The notes: generated from the letters alone by a model not told the origin. Shown: positions 54,557-63,868, numbered from the stretch's first letter. The stretch: DNA of 64,000 bases from Thermococcus gammatolerans EJ3 (GCF_000022365.1 NC_012804.1:310001-374000); one strand, 5' to 3'. A program made the numbers and translations.

Positions 54557-55264
54557 TCACCTTCTGCTCCCCATGTACCATGAGACTAAGAGTCCGGAGA
54601 CCCCCACCTGGGCGAGCAGGAGAACCTGGGAAAACACGCCGAACGTTATCTTATCGAAGGACAGGGTAACCGTGAAGAGCGGAGGCAGTGTGAAGCTTAT
54701 CAGCAGGAGGTAATGGAGGTACTTGCCCCTCAACATTGAGATGGTTGCCCCCGCGTTCATAATGCCAAGCAGAATGCCCATGCTCCTCCAGGTTTTCATC
54801 TTGGTTGCGGCGCTGAGTCCCCTGAGGACGTCGGGAGGAAGGGGGAGCTTAAGCCCTTCGTAGGCTGCAATGAGGCCTATGAGCAGAAATATCGAGGCGA
54901 AGAGAAGGGAGATAAGGTTTAGCCTCTTCTCGTCCATCGGGCTGGCTAGGGCAATGCCTACAACGATAATCACCAGATAGAGAGCGCCAATCGCCCACCA
55001 GGTTACGGGAACCGCCCCTATGTATATGGCGGGTGGTCTGAGGAGGATCAGCACGCCAAGTGAAGTCGCCGCTATGGCCCCTGCGAGTGCAGAGTAGCCC
55101 CATCTCATAAGGAGGAACAGGAACAGGCTTATTATGGCCTCGATAAGGATGAAAATTCCGATTGTCACGTCTTTTTGGATATACACTGGGAACATGTCGA
55201 GGAAAACCAATGAGAGCATCAACGCCAGTATGAGTGAAAGTACCTCAAGCCGTGAGAGTCTCAT
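54557..55264 (-). CDS. Seven-helix membrane protein of the sugar operon
   Basis: This is a 235-residue protein. The ATG at 55264 follows GGAGGTGATCTG, so the longer frame upstream is rejected. About seven hydrophobic helices and short loops are seen, starting LEVLSLILALMLSLVFLDMF. No family was recognised. Position between the permease and kinase suggests a transport accessory, perhaps a modulator or extra subunit. Confidence 0.75.
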   Translation of the reverse strand: MRLSRLEVLSLILALMLSLVFLDMFPVYIQKDVTIGIFILIEAIISLFLFLLMRWGYSALAGAIAATSLGVLILLRPPAIYIGAVPVTWWAIGALYLVIIVVGIALASPMDEKRLNLISLLFASIFLLIGLIAAYEGLKLPLPPDVLRGLSAATKMKTWRSMGILLGIMNAGATISMLRGKYLHYLLLISFTLPPLFTVTLSFDKITFGVFSQVLLLAQVGVSGLLVSWYMGSRR

Positions 55265-55268
55265 CAGA

Positions 55269-56162
55269 TCACCTCCTCCTGAGCTTCGGGTTGAGGTAGT
55301 CCTGAAGGGCCTCGCCAAGGCACACGAACGCTATTACAGCCAGCGCTATCATCACACCGGGGACTATGATCCACTGCCACATGCCCTTCATCACTATCAT
55401 CATCATGTTCTTGTTGGCCGTGTACATGACGTAGCCCCAGTCGGGGTTGTGGGGGTCGCCGAGGCCGAGGAAAGTCAGTGACGCCACGGTAACTATGAAG
55501 CCCGCTATCTGAATCGTGGCTCTGGCGAAGAGCAGGGGTATCGTGCTGGGGAGTATGTGCCTGAAGATTATCCTCCCCTTGCTGGCCCCTAGTGCTATCG
55601 CCGCCTCAACGTAGGTTCTGTTCTTTAGCTGGAGTGTCTGTGCCCTCACCATTCTTGCCGTTGAGGGCCACGCGATGAGGGCTATCACGATTATCGTGTA
55701 CCATATGTTCCAGACATTGGAGAAGAGCGCCGCTATGACTATCAAGAGCAGCAGACTGGGAAGCATCATTATGGAGTCCGATACGAAGACGAGGATTTCA
55801 TCGACGATGCCCCCGTAATAGCCTGCAACGGTACCGACGAGTGCCCCTATCGTTACGGTTAGCAGGGCGGCGATGAAACCCACTGCCAGTGAAATCCTCG
55901 TTCCGTAGACTATTTGGGCCCAGATGTCCTTTCCCTCCTGATCTATACCGCACGGATGATCCCACGATGCTGGAACGAATGTTTCATCCGATGTCCAATC
56001 TGGAGTGTATTTCGTAAAAAGGCCCGGGAATAAGGCCATAATGAGGAGGAATGCGAGTATTATTACGCCAACCTTACCCATTTTGTGGTGCCAAACGTAG
56101 CCGGAGACCTCCTTGAGGGACTCCCATTTCTCCTCAAGTTTCTCCCTCAGGGTCATTGCCAT
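55269..56162 (-). CDS. ABC transporter permease (DppC-like) of the sugar operon
   Basis: This 297-residue permease of normal length has TM1 in KVGVIILAFLLIMALFPGLF, then CGIDQEGKDIWAQIVYGTRISLAVGF. The coupling loop is VEAAIALGASKGRIIFRHILP. GGAGGGG precedes the ATG. The family moves peptides or, in hyperthermophiles, also oligosaccharides. The neighbours favour a sugar. Confidence 0.9.
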   Translation of the reverse strand: MAMTLREKLEEKWESLKEVSGYVWHHKMGKVGVIILAFLLIMALFPGLFTKYTPDWTSDETFVPASWDHPCGIDQEGKDIWAQIVYGTRISLAVGFIAALLTVTIGALVGTVAGYYGGIVDEILVFVSDSIMMLPSLLLLIVIAALFSNVWNIWYTIIVIALIAWPSTARMVRAQTLQLKNRTYVEAAIALGASKGRIIFRHILPSTIPLLFARATIQIAGFIVTVASLTFLGLGDPHNPDWGYVMYTANKNMMMIVMKGMWQWIIVPGVMIALAVIAFVCLGEALQDYLNPKLRRR

Positions 56163-56163
56163 T

Positions 56164-57144
56164 TTATCCCCTCCTGATCCTCGGGTCGAGGTAGGCGTAG
56201 GTTATCTCGGCTATCGTGATGGCGAGTATCACGGCGACCGCTATTATGTAAAACGAGGCCAAAACCACCGGGTAATCCTTGTTCCAGATGGCAGTGTATA
56301 TCAGTGTCCCCATGCCCGGATAGTTGAAGACTGTCTCGGTGACAACGGCTCCACCGAAGAGGAAGCCGAGGTCTATTGCCATCATCGTGATTATTGGGGG
56401 CATTATGCTCCTGAGAACGTATCTCTCGATGATGTAGTCTTCCCGTAGGCCCATAGCACGAAATGAGACAACGTAGTCGTTGGTGTATTCCTCGGATACC
56501 ATGTTCCTGATTGTGAGGAGGTACGAGACTGCGTAGATCTTGGAGAGGGCTATGATGGGAAGGAGACTGTGCCACAACCAGTCTATCATGTGATGAAACA
56601 CGTTACGGGGGTGAAGCTCGGATGAGGTTAGAAACGGGAAGAGGCCGAGCTTGAACGCGAAAACGTAAAGCAGAACCATTCCAAGCCAGAACACGGGGAG
56701 GGATCTTATTCCAAGGGTTATCCAGATGATGGCAGATTCCTTGAGCGTGCCCCTGTTTCGGGCGCAGTACAGGCCCAAAATCATTCCGAGCATGGCACCG
56801 AAAAAGTACGCGGCGGTAACGAGGCTGAGGGTGTATGGTAGACGAACCGATATCAAATCGATTATGGGCTTATTGTAAACTGGCGATTTCATCTTGAAGA
56901 GCGAAAACGTGGCCATGCCGTAGAGCATCTTGGCTGCCCCCACGAGGAAGCTGTCCCTGTAACCCCACTCCTTCAGGAGGGCCTCATACTGGGCTTCCGT
57001 TATTTTTCCCTGGTAGAGGTACTGATCGAAGGGCGTTCCCGGGGCAAGTCTTAGGAGGGTGTATATGATAAGGATGACGAAGATGAGGGTGAGAAGCCTG
57101 TGGGCAATTTTAGCGAGCGTGTACGAGACCATTCCCCTTGCCAT
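56164..57144 (-). CDS. ABC transporter permease (DppB-like) of the sugar operon
   Basis: This 326-residue permease has an N-terminal helix LTLIFVILIIYTLLRLAPGTPFDQYL, then six more. The coupling loop is YVVSFRAMGLREDYIIERYVLR. It lies about 48 bases after the binding-protein gene and one base before its partner permease. Confidence 0.9.
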   Translation of the reverse strand: MARGMVSYTLAKIAHRLLTLIFVILIIYTLLRLAPGTPFDQYLYQGKITEAQYEALLKEWGYRDSFLVGAAKMLYGMATFSLFKMKSPVYNKPIIDLISVRLPYTLSLVTAAYFFGAMLGMILGLYCARNRGTLKESAIIWITLGIRSLPVFWLGMVLLYVFAFKLGLFPFLTSSELHPRNVFHHMIDWLWHSLLPIIALSKIYAVSYLLTIRNMVSEEYTNDYVVSFRAMGLREDYIIERYVLRSIMPPIITMMAIDLGFLFGGAVVTETVFNYPGMGTLIYTAIWNKDYPVVLASFYIIAVAVILAITIAEITYAYLDPRIRRG

Positions 57145-57191
57145 GATGGCTCACCACCAGAAGTTCGTCAAAAAAGAAATTAAAGAAGGAC

Positions 57192-58967
57192 TCACCTTCT
57201 CCTCTTCAACAGCGGAAGCACAGCAAAGAGCACCAGTGCCGCCGGTCCACAAAGGCCTTTCTCACCTTTCTTGGTGGTTGAGGTCGATGATGAGGGGGTC
57301 TTTGAGGATGACGTCGTTGTGGAGGATTTTTCTGATGAAGTTGTGGTCGTTGGCTTCTCCGGGTTTCCAAGGAGCGACCAGTAGCCAAGCGTTAAGAACC
57401 TCGGGTTTGGCGCCCAGTCCTTGTAGCGGTCAACCCTGTAGGGCGTTGCGACTATCGGGTGGTAGAGGGCTATGAAGACGACGTTGTTGGCGAGTATCTC
57501 CTCGAGCTTGTGGGCCAGGGCCGGATCGCCGGTCCTCTGGAACTCCTCGAAGGTTTCGTCATAGGTCTTGTTGGAGAAGCCCACCCTGTTGCCCGGGTTG
57601 TCGCTGGTGAACCAGATGAGGTCTGTCGGCTTGTGCGGGACGAAACCAACTATCGCCATGTCCCACGAGCCTGCTCCCCACTTGTCCCAGTAGTCGCCGG
57701 CCTTGTCAACGTCAACCTTGATGCCGACGTCCTTGAGGTAGTTCGCTATTTCATCGCCTATCGCGTCCCTGAAGAACGAGTCTCCGGGGGCCCTCGTGAG
57801 GAGGTATATCTTGAAGGGCTTTCCGTCGGGTGTTTCTCTGTAGCCGTCGCCGTTAACGTCCTTGAAGCCAAGCTCATCGAGTATCTCCTTGGCCTTGTCC
57901 GGATCGTAGGGGTACAGATTCTCCTTGGGCATGTACTTGCAGTACTCGCCGAAGAACGGGCCGAGGAAGCCCATGCTTCCCGCTTTTGCTCCGTCAGTTC
58001 CGTAGTACTTCTGGACTATCTTGTCAACGGGGAGTGCGTAGGCTATTGCCTTTCTGAATTTGAGGTCGTTGTAGGGCCACTTCTTGAAGTTAAACGCCAG
58101 AAGGTGGGTTGACTTTGAGGCCGCGCGGTATATCTTAACGTTTGGATCACCGGAAACCATGTTTTCGAACTCTTTGAGGTACTTTCCAAAGAAGTAGAAG
58201 TAGCCCGCGTCGAGCTCGCCGTTGGCGACCATCATGGCGAACTGGTTCTTGTCGGTCAGAACCTTGAAGATGGCGGTGTCGACCTCAGGCTTCCCGAGGT
58301 AGTAGTCCTTAAAGGCCTGGAGCTTGACGTACTCGCCGGGCTTGATCTCAGCGACCTTGAACGGGCCACAACCTACCAGCTGCTCTGGCTTGTCGAGAGA
58401 GGCTGTCGGATCGGAGATTATGTTCTTGTCCTCCCATATGTGCTTCGGGACTATGTAGAGCGTTGTAAAGGCCATCTCAAGGAACTTGTCGGCGGCTGCG
58501 GACTGGTTGTAGACAAGCTGAACCGTGTACTTGTCAACTACCTTGACTTCCTGAAGGCCGTTGATGATGAGCGTGTCCGGGTTCACGAACTTTGCGGGGT
58601 TGCTCTTGAAGAGCTCGATGGTGAATTTAACGTCCTCTGCGGTTACCTCCTTGCCGTCGTGCCACTTAACGCCCTTCCTTAGGTGGAACGTCAGAACTTT
58701 GTTATCCCCCTCTTTCTTGAACTCCCACTTCTCCGCGAGCGCACCCGTGACCTTAGTACCGCTCTTGTCCCACCTTATGAGTGGCTCGTACACCTTGTCG
58801 AGGATAACGTTACTGTACACTGTGCTTGATGTCAGCGGGTTCAGCGTTTTCCATTTGCCAACCGCGAGGACGAGTTCTGTTCCCGCTGATGCACTGACTC
58901 TTGGCGCTGCAGCGATGCTACTTAAAAACAAAACTGCCAGCAGTAGCGAAAGCCCCTTTCTGTTCAT
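57192..58967 (-). CDS. ABC transporter substrate-binding protein, CGP-CTERM anchored
   Basis: This is a 591-residue family 5 binding protein. A signal peptide (NRKGLSLLLAVLFLSSIAAA) is followed by a family 5 fold (LNPLTSSTVYSNVILDKVYEPL; LRKGVKWHDGKEVTAEDVKFT, which is the family signature). It ends in a Thr/Ser linker and LCGPAALVLFAVLPLLKRRR, a CGP-CTERM signal. It is first in a leftward operon with two permeases, a membrane protein, a kinase and DUF917. No ATPase genes follow. Confidence 0.92.
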   Translation of the reverse strand: MNRKGLSLLLAVLFLSSIAAAPRVSASAGTELVLAVGKWKTLNPLTSSTVYSNVILDKVYEPLIRWDKSGTKVTGALAEKWEFKKEGDNKVLTFHLRKGVKWHDGKEVTAEDVKFTIELFKSNPAKFVNPDTLIINGLQEVKVVDKYTVQLVYNQSAAADKFLEMAFTTLYIVPKHIWEDKNIISDPTASLDKPEQLVGCGPFKVAEIKPGEYVKLQAFKDYYLGKPEVDTAIFKVLTDKNQFAMMVANGELDAGYFYFFGKYLKEFENMVSGDPNVKIYRAASKSTHLLAFNFKKWPYNDLKFRKAIAYALPVDKIVQKYYGTDGAKAGSMGFLGPFFGEYCKYMPKENLYPYDPDKAKEILDELGFKDVNGDGYRETPDGKPFKIYLLTRAPGDSFFRDAIGDEIANYLKDVGIKVDVDKAGDYWDKWGAGSWDMAIVGFVPHKPTDLIWFTSDNPGNRVGFSNKTYDETFEEFQRTGDPALAHKLEEILANNVVFIALYHPIVATPYRVDRYKDWAPNPRFLTLGYWSLLGNPEKPTTTTSSEKSSTTTSSSKTPSSSTSTTKKGEKGLCGPAALVLFAVLPLLKRRR

Positions 58968-59010
58968 AGGGACACCTCCCGCCTATTCTCGTTTATTAAT
59001 GCGCCTTTCG

Positions 59011-59020
59011 CATATATAAG
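59011..59020 (-). promoter_or_regulatory. TATA box of the sugar transport operon
   Basis: Minus-strand CTTATATATG lies about 45 bases before the ATG at 58967, giving a short leader with GGGAGGTGTCCC. Confidence 0.6.
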
Positions 59021-59088
59021 ATTTTTTGTTTCATCGAAGTTTTTTGTTAATAAAAAAGAAAATGCTGATAAAAGATTTTGATTTATGT

Positions 59089-60099
59089 TTAAAATCTTTC
59101 TACGACCTTAACTAGCCCTTCGGGGAAATCCGGGTTCAGATTGTTAAGAACGGCTAGGTAGTAGGAAACTATCTGTATTGGAACTATGAATGGGATCACA
59201 GCGAGTTCTTCGCTCCCGTTCCAAGGAACCCTTACGCAGTTCTCGAAAACATCCGAGTTCGTGAAAACAAGCGGCTCTGCGTTCCTCGATGCGAGGTCGT
59301 CGATAAGCCTCTTGAGCGCGCCGGTTGAACTACCTTCCGGTGCGATGACGATGGGCTGAGGCTTCTCTGGTCCTCGCAACAATGCCACCGGTCCGTGCCT
59401 GAACTCGAGTGCCGGAAAAACCTCGTTGGGAAGGCCGAGGGTTTCCCTGAACTTGAGAGCACCCTCCAGCGCCACTACATAACCCGAGCCCGAGCCGAGG
59501 TGGACGAAGGCCTTCCTGGAGACCAGACTCTCTGCTATCGAGCGGTACTCGTTCTCCCGTGCGAGGACTCTCTCAACGGCTTGTTGTATGGCCATTAGCT
59601 CATTGAGGCCCTCCTCCCTTCCCAGCAGTTTGAGCGCTATTCCCTGGAGGACGAGGGTTATTGCCGAGAACGACTTCGTGGCGGGTATGTTGGGCTCTTC
59701 GCCGTTCGGTATAGCGATTGTCTCATCGGAGACCTCTTCTATCTTCGAGTTTTCGTTGCACGTTACCCCGATGATCGTTGCGCCTTTCTCCCTGGCAACC
59801 TTTACGGCCTCGATGACTTCTCCAGTTTTTCCTGACCTTGACGACGCCACCACGAGTGCGCCTTTTGCAAGCTCTCTGTAATGAAGCATGAACTCCGAGG
59901 CCGGAAATGCGTGGCTCTCAATGGAACTTTTCAGGAGAACGTGGTTGCCTGCCAGGGAGGAGAAGTAGGAACTGCCGCAGCCGATGAAGATAACCCTTCG
60001 GAATCCCTTCTCCGGTGGATCCCATTCCTTGAGGATCTTAAGGGCGGAATCCAGTGCCTGTGGCGTCTCCCTAATCGACCTTATCATGTTGAACTCCAT
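59089..60099 (-). CDS. SIS-domain sugar isomerase/deaminase, GlmD-like
   Basis: This is a 336-residue protein. The ATG at 60099 is preferred over one two codons upstream because AAGGGGG then has normal spacing. Two SIS domains are present: FIGCGSSYFSSLAGNH and VASSRSGKTGEVIEAVK, then FVHLGSGSGYVVALEGALKFRE. EFRHGP and the end NPDFPEGLVKVV match the GlmS isomerase-half and Thermococcus GlmD group. Glucosamine-6-phosphate deamination/isomerisation is the best guess. It has its own promoter. Confidence 0.85.
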   Translation of the reverse strand: MEFNMIRSIRETPQALDSALKILKEWDPPEKGFRRVIFIGCGSSYFSSLAGNHVLLKSSIESHAFPASEFMLHYRELAKGALVVASSRSGKTGEVIEAVKVAREKGATIIGVTCNENSKIEEVSDETIAIPNGEEPNIPATKSFSAITLVLQGIALKLLGREEGLNELMAIQQAVERVLARENEYRSIAESLVSRKAFVHLGSGSGYVVALEGALKFRETLGLPNEVFPALEFRHGPVALLRGPEKPQPIVIAPEGSSTGALKRLIDDLASRNAEPLVFTNSDVFENCVRVPWNGSEELAVIPFIVPIQIVSYYLAVLNNLNPDFPEGLVKVVERF

Positions 60100-60105
60100 T
60101 GGCAT

Positions 60106-60261
60106 CCCCCTTACGGCTTAGGTCACCACGGATTATAAGCGTTTCTAAATTTATTGAGTATAAGAGCAAATTTTAGGGATAACTCTGAATACTTTTAATA
60201 AACAGACAGTTTTTCGAAAACTTTTAAAACATTCCAACGCTAATATAATCGGGGGAACACC
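60106..60261. promoter_or_regulatory. Divergent promoter region of the sugar locus
   Basis: Minus-strand GCTTATAATCC (60130-60140) fits as TATA for the SIS gene. CTTTTAAAAC (60221-60230) fits for the rightward operon starting at 60262. Between them the imperfect palindrome AGTTTTTCGAAAACT (60208-60222) touches the rightward TATA box and could be an operator. Confidence 0.5.
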
Positions 60262-61473
60262 ATGTACAGGGGCACCTGGCTTCATCCCTGGGACTTCACC
60301 GGTTACACCATCGAGAGGATTGCTAAAATCGGCTTTAACCACGTCAGCATGGCTGTTAGATACTTTGAGGAGAGACAGGACTGGCCCGGTCCAAACATAA
60401 TCTTTCAAAACCCCGGGAGAAGGGCTTACACGGCCGAAGAAAACGCCGTTTACTGGGACGCTGACGGGAATAGGTATTCTCATCTGCCCCCTTACCTGAG
60501 ACCCGAAAGATCGAGGGAAGCGAAGGGAGACATCGTGGAGAGGTTCGTCAATGCCTGTGAGGAGAACTCCCTAAAGAGCGTCCTCTGGTTTCCCACGCTG
60601 AGATGGGAGAAGGCCGTGAGGGACGACATAGGGGTTGGCATGAAGGACGTCTACGGCTCCCACCCCGGCTACAAGCGAATGTTCCTCTGCCCCTCCAACC
60701 CCCTCGTGAGGGAAGCGCTCGAACTGATGGTTGAAGAACTCTCCGAAAAGTACGACTTCGACGAGTTTGAGTTTGACTTTATCAGATACCCAGAGGTGCC
60801 CTCAACACACGGCACGCCTCTTTTAAGTCTGGCTCTTTCCCCGTGCTTCTGCAAATACTGTCAGGAGAGGGCCAGGGATTACGGGGTTGACCTCGAAGAG
60901 GTTAAGCGGGAGCTCAAAGAGCTCGTGGAGTGGCACGTTGATTACCTCTCGAACACGCCTTACTGCACCGATGAGGATTACCTGCAGGCAGTTCACAGCG
61001 AGCTTGCTAGGTTTCTCCTTGAGGGTGACCTCGTGAAGAAGTGGATTAAGTTCAGGGCGGAGGTGATAGCCGACCTACTGAAAGACCTCTCCAAGATAGT
61101 CAGGAGGAACAATCCGGGGGCGAAGGTAACCGCCGACCTGTATCCTCCATCGGGCTCGTGGCTCCTCGGACAGGATTACAAAACGATCTCCAAAATCGTG
61201 GACGGGGTTAAGGTTATGATATACACGAAGCCCTTCGGGAAGTCGGTGTGCAGGATTCCCTACGAGTCGAGGCTCGCGAGGAAGCTTCTCGGCAAAAAGC
61301 TCCTCGTCATAGGGCTCGCCTCCTGGCCACCCATGACCCCGGAGGACATCGAAAGGGAGTTCAGGCTCGTCCTCTCTTCTCCCGCCGATGGCGTCGGTTT
61401 CTATTCTTACGGGTGGACGCCCGATGGGAACCTTCTTACGATTGAAAGACTCTTCAGGGAGGTGGGAACATGA
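60262..61473 (+). CDS. TIM-barrel putative glycosidase (GHL/DUF4015-like)
   Basis: This 403-residue cytoplasmic protein has no signal peptide. A barrel start (YRGTWLHPWDFTGYTIERIAKIGFNHV) is followed by an acidic strand FDEFEFDFIRYPE, like the D-x-IRYP motif of GHL-type hydrolases. LSPCFCKYCQERA has three clustered cysteines that may bind zinc. Later ADLYPPSGSWL and GVGFYSYGWTP close the barrel. It probably acts on an imported oligosaccharide. It is first gene of a three-gene operon and its stop overlaps the next start. Confidence 0.72.
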   Translation: MYRGTWLHPWDFTGYTIERIAKIGFNHVSMAVRYFEERQDWPGPNIIFQNPGRRAYTAEENAVYWDADGNRYSHLPPYLRPERSREAKGDIVERFVNACEENSLKSVLWFPTLRWEKAVRDDIGVGMKDVYGSHPGYKRMFLCPSNPLVREALELMVEELSEKYDFDEFEFDFIRYPEVPSTHGTPLLSLALSPCFCKYCQERARDYGVDLEEVKRELKELVEWHVDYLSNTPYCTDEDYLQAVHSELARFLLEGDLVKKWIKFRAEVIADLLKDLSKIVRRNNPGAKVTADLYPPSGSWLLGQDYKTISKIVDGVKVMIYTKPFGKSVCRIPYESRLARKLLGKKLLVIGLASWPPMTPEDIEREFRLVLSSPADGVGFYSYGWTPDGNLLTIERLFREVGT

Positions 61474-62267
61474 AGTTCGGTATCAACTGCTGGAGTTTTC
61501 CGAAGACCCTGCCAGTTGAGGAGGCCGTAAAGGCCGCCGGCAGGATTGGTTACGAGGGCTATGAAGTTGGTCTCTCGATCGAGGATTTTGAAGCCTTTGG
61601 CAAGCCCGAGTTCAAGGAGAAGTTCAGAAAGATAAGGGAGGTCGCCGAGAGTTGTAAGGTGGAGATACCGAGCGTTGCAACGGGCCTCTTCTGGAGGTTC
61701 AACCCGCTGACGGACCAGGAGAAGGCGTTGAAGGTCGTCGAGGCCGAGTGCGAAGCCGCTTCGGAGCTCGGCGCGAGGCTTATTCTCGTCGTGCCCGGGA
61801 GTGGAGTCCCGGAGCTTTCCTACGAGGAGCACTTCAAGAGGGCGGCAGAGTTCGGAAGGAAGGCCTCTGAGATAGCCGAGGACTATGGGATAAAAATCGG
61901 CCTCGAAAACGTCTGGAACAGGGTCTTCGCCGGGCCACTGGAGTTCAAGAGACTTCTGGATGAGATAGAGGAGGACAACGTTGGGGCCTACTTTGACGCC
62001 GGCAACACCCTGCCCCACTCGCTCCCGGAGCACTGGATAGACGTTTTAGGGGACAAGATCTTCCAGGTTCACGTTAAGGACTTCAACCTCGTGGAGCTCA
62101 AGTTTGGAATCCCGCTGAGCGGTAGCGTCAACTGGACGGCCGTTAGGGAGGCCCTAGAAAGGATTGGCTACGATGGCTACGTCCTGCCGGAGGTTCCGCC
62201 CTACCTCGGCGACCCGCTCAAAGCGGCTGAAGACTCTCTGACGTCCCTGAGAAAGATATTCGGGTGA
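61470..62267 (+). CDS. Sugar phosphate isomerase/epimerase (xylose isomerase-like TIM barrel)
   Basis: This 265-residue protein's metal ligands can be read as Glu in IGLENVWNR, Asp in YFDAGNTLP, His in VHVKDFN and Glu in LPEVPPY. These are standard for AP-endonuclease-2-like sugar isomerases and epimerases. ATGA overlap joins it to the glycosidase-like gene. The substrate is unknown. Confidence 0.87.
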   Translation: MKFGINCWSFPKTLPVEEAVKAAGRIGYEGYEVGLSIEDFEAFGKPEFKEKFRKIREVAESCKVEIPSVATGLFWRFNPLTDQEKALKVVEAECEAASELGARLILVVPGSGVPELSYEEHFKRAAEFGRKASEIAEDYGIKIGLENVWNRVFAGPLEFKRLLDEIEEDNVGAYFDAGNTLPHSLPEHWIDVLGDKIFQVHVKDFNLVELKFGIPLSGSVNWTAVREALERIGYDGYVLPEVPPYLGDPLKAAEDSLTSLRKIFG

Positions 62268-62272
62268 TGGGT

Positions 62273-63232
62273 ATGAGGATAGCCCTCATCGGAGCGGGCA
62301 ATATGGGGAGTCTCCACCTCAAGGTCATGAAAATGGCGGGGGTCGAGATAGCAGGGGTCTGTGACGTAAAGGACGAGGTTCTGAGAAAGGTAAAGGAGGA
62401 ATACGGCGTTCCTGTTTACAAGGACTACCAGGAGATGCTCGAAAAGGAGAGCCCGGACGGGGTTATAATCGCAACACCCCCACACCTCCACAGGGAGCAG
62501 GCGATATACGCCCTCAAGAAGGGCTACTACGTTCTCCTCGAGAAGCCGATGGGCGCAAACCTTCAGGACGCGAGGGCCATATACAGGCGCGCGAGGGGCA
62601 CGAACAGGCTAATGGTGGCGTTCAGCCTCCGCTTCCACGGGCTCTTCATGAAGGTCAAGGACTACCTTGAGAGGGACCTTGGGGACATACTCTTCCAGTG
62701 GCACGTGGCTCTCGGCAGGACGCCGGTCAACGAGTGGATAAAGGACTCCCGGAAGAGCGGGGGAATGATAAACGAGAACGCCGTCCACGTTGTCTATTAC
62801 TTCCTCTGGTACGCGGGCGACATAAAGAAGGTCTACGGAAGGTGCTGGACCCTCGAGGAAGATGCCACTATTGAGGACAACGCCGCGGTCACCTTCGTCC
62901 ACAGGAACGGCGCGGTCTCGACGCTCATGCAGACTTGGACGGCCCAGCACCGCTGGAGGAAGTGGGGACTTCAGGCAACGAACGGCACAGTGACCGTTGA
63001 CGGCTACCTCGGCGGGGACTACAAGATATCAACGCGGGAGATGAGGGTTCTCGAGGAGGGGAACTTCAGCGAAGAGGTCGAGCTCATGTACCTCAGACAG
63101 CTCAAACACTTCCTCCACTGCATAGAGACCGGAGAAAAGCCCGTTGTCAATGAGGAGGACGGTCTGAAGGTACACAGGGCAGTTCAGGCCCTCTATCGCT
63201 CGTCCCGTCTCGACAGGATGGTTCCCCTGTGA
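62273..63232 (+). CDS. Gfo/Idh/MocA family oxidoreductase
   Basis: This 319-residue NAD(P)-dependent enzyme acts on sugars or polyols. The Rossmann motif is IALIGAGNMGSLH, and LLEKPMGANLQDA holds the family Glu-Lys-Pro. The C-terminal half has GGMINENAVHVVYYFLWY with the usual catalytic His. The ATG at 62273 follows GGGTGATGG, 5 bases after the previous stop. Confidence 0.9.
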   Translation: MRIALIGAGNMGSLHLKVMKMAGVEIAGVCDVKDEVLRKVKEEYGVPVYKDYQEMLEKESPDGVIIATPPHLHREQAIYALKKGYYVLLEKPMGANLQDARAIYRRARGTNRLMVAFSLRFHGLFMKVKDYLERDLGDILFQWHVALGRTPVNEWIKDSRKSGGMINENAVHVVYYFLWYAGDIKKVYGRCWTLEEDATIEDNAAVTFVHRNGAVSTLMQTWTAQHRWRKWGLQATNGTVTVDGYLGGDYKISTREMRVLEEGNFSEEVELMYLRQLKHFLHCIETGEKPVVNEEDGLKVHRAVQALYRSSRLDRMVPL

Positions 63233-63250
63233 GACTCCCCTTGCAAAATC

Positions 63251-63260
63251 TTTTTATATA
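63251..63260 (+). promoter_or_regulatory. TATA box of the Lrp-type regulator
   Basis: CTTTTTATATATCC separates the regulator from the upstream operon. It predicts a start near 63280 and a leader of about 45 bases. Confidence 0.55.
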
Positions 63261-63328
63261 TCCTTATGAACAAATCGGTAAAAATCAGAGGCATCTAATG
63301 GCACTGGAAAGCTAGGGGGTGAAAAAAT

Positions 63329-63865
63329 TTGCCAGACTCTAAGGACGCCAAGTACAAGAAGGAACTTGAGTTCTATAGGGATATCCTGAAGGACTACCTC
63401 GACGAGGTTGACCTTCTCATCTGGCTGGCCCTCCGGGACAACGGCAGAATCTCTGACACCGAGCTTGCGAAGATAGCCAACGTCTCCGTGCCTACTGCAA
63501 GAAGGAGGAGGATGGCCCTTGAGGAGAAGGGCATAATCCGCGTGAGGGGCTTTCTGGTCTTTGACAGGCTCAAGCTCTCATCGGCGGACGTGCTCGTAAA
63601 GTTCAGGCCGGGTTTTTCCAAGGAGACGGTCAGAGATTTCATAGCGAGGGCCCTCGATGAGCCAAGGATATACGAGATAAGCGAGTACATCGGAGAGTAC
63701 GACGTCCTCCTCAGGTTCTTTGAAAAGGACTACAAGACCCTCAAGGAGAAGATAGAGGAGTTCCTCACCGAGAACGGGGATATAGTGGAACGCTACACAG
63801 TGCTCGCCAATATCTACACGCCCAAAATATTCTCAGAACTCGTCGATGAGAACAGAGAAGAATAA
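63329..63865 (+). CDS. Lrp/AsnC-type transcriptional regulator (TTG start)
   Basis: This is a 178-residue protein. The TTG at 63329 is chosen because GGGGGTGA lies 6 bases before it and no ATG fits. An N-terminal helix precedes the HTH (LIWLALRDNGRISDTELAKIANVSVPTARRRRMALEEKGI). The C-terminal ferredoxin-like effector domain is at about 85-165. It is adjacent to the sugar genes and is a candidate local regulator. Confidence 0.85.
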   Translation: MPDSKDAKYKKELEFYRDILKDYLDEVDLLIWLALRDNGRISDTELAKIANVSVPTARRRRMALEEKGIIRVRGFLVFDRLKLSSADVLVKFRPGFSKETVRDFIARALDEPRIYEISEYIGEYDVLLRFFEKDYKTLKEKIEEFLTENGDIVERYTVLANIYTPKIFSELVDENREE

Positions 63866-63868
63866 AAA

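Noticed and set aside
52500-63400. Thermococcales glycolytic motif (TATCAC-N5-GTGATA) at the sugar promoters
   Set aside because: Reading the spacers before the three sugar transcription units did not show this motif, so control by TrmBL1 is not supported.
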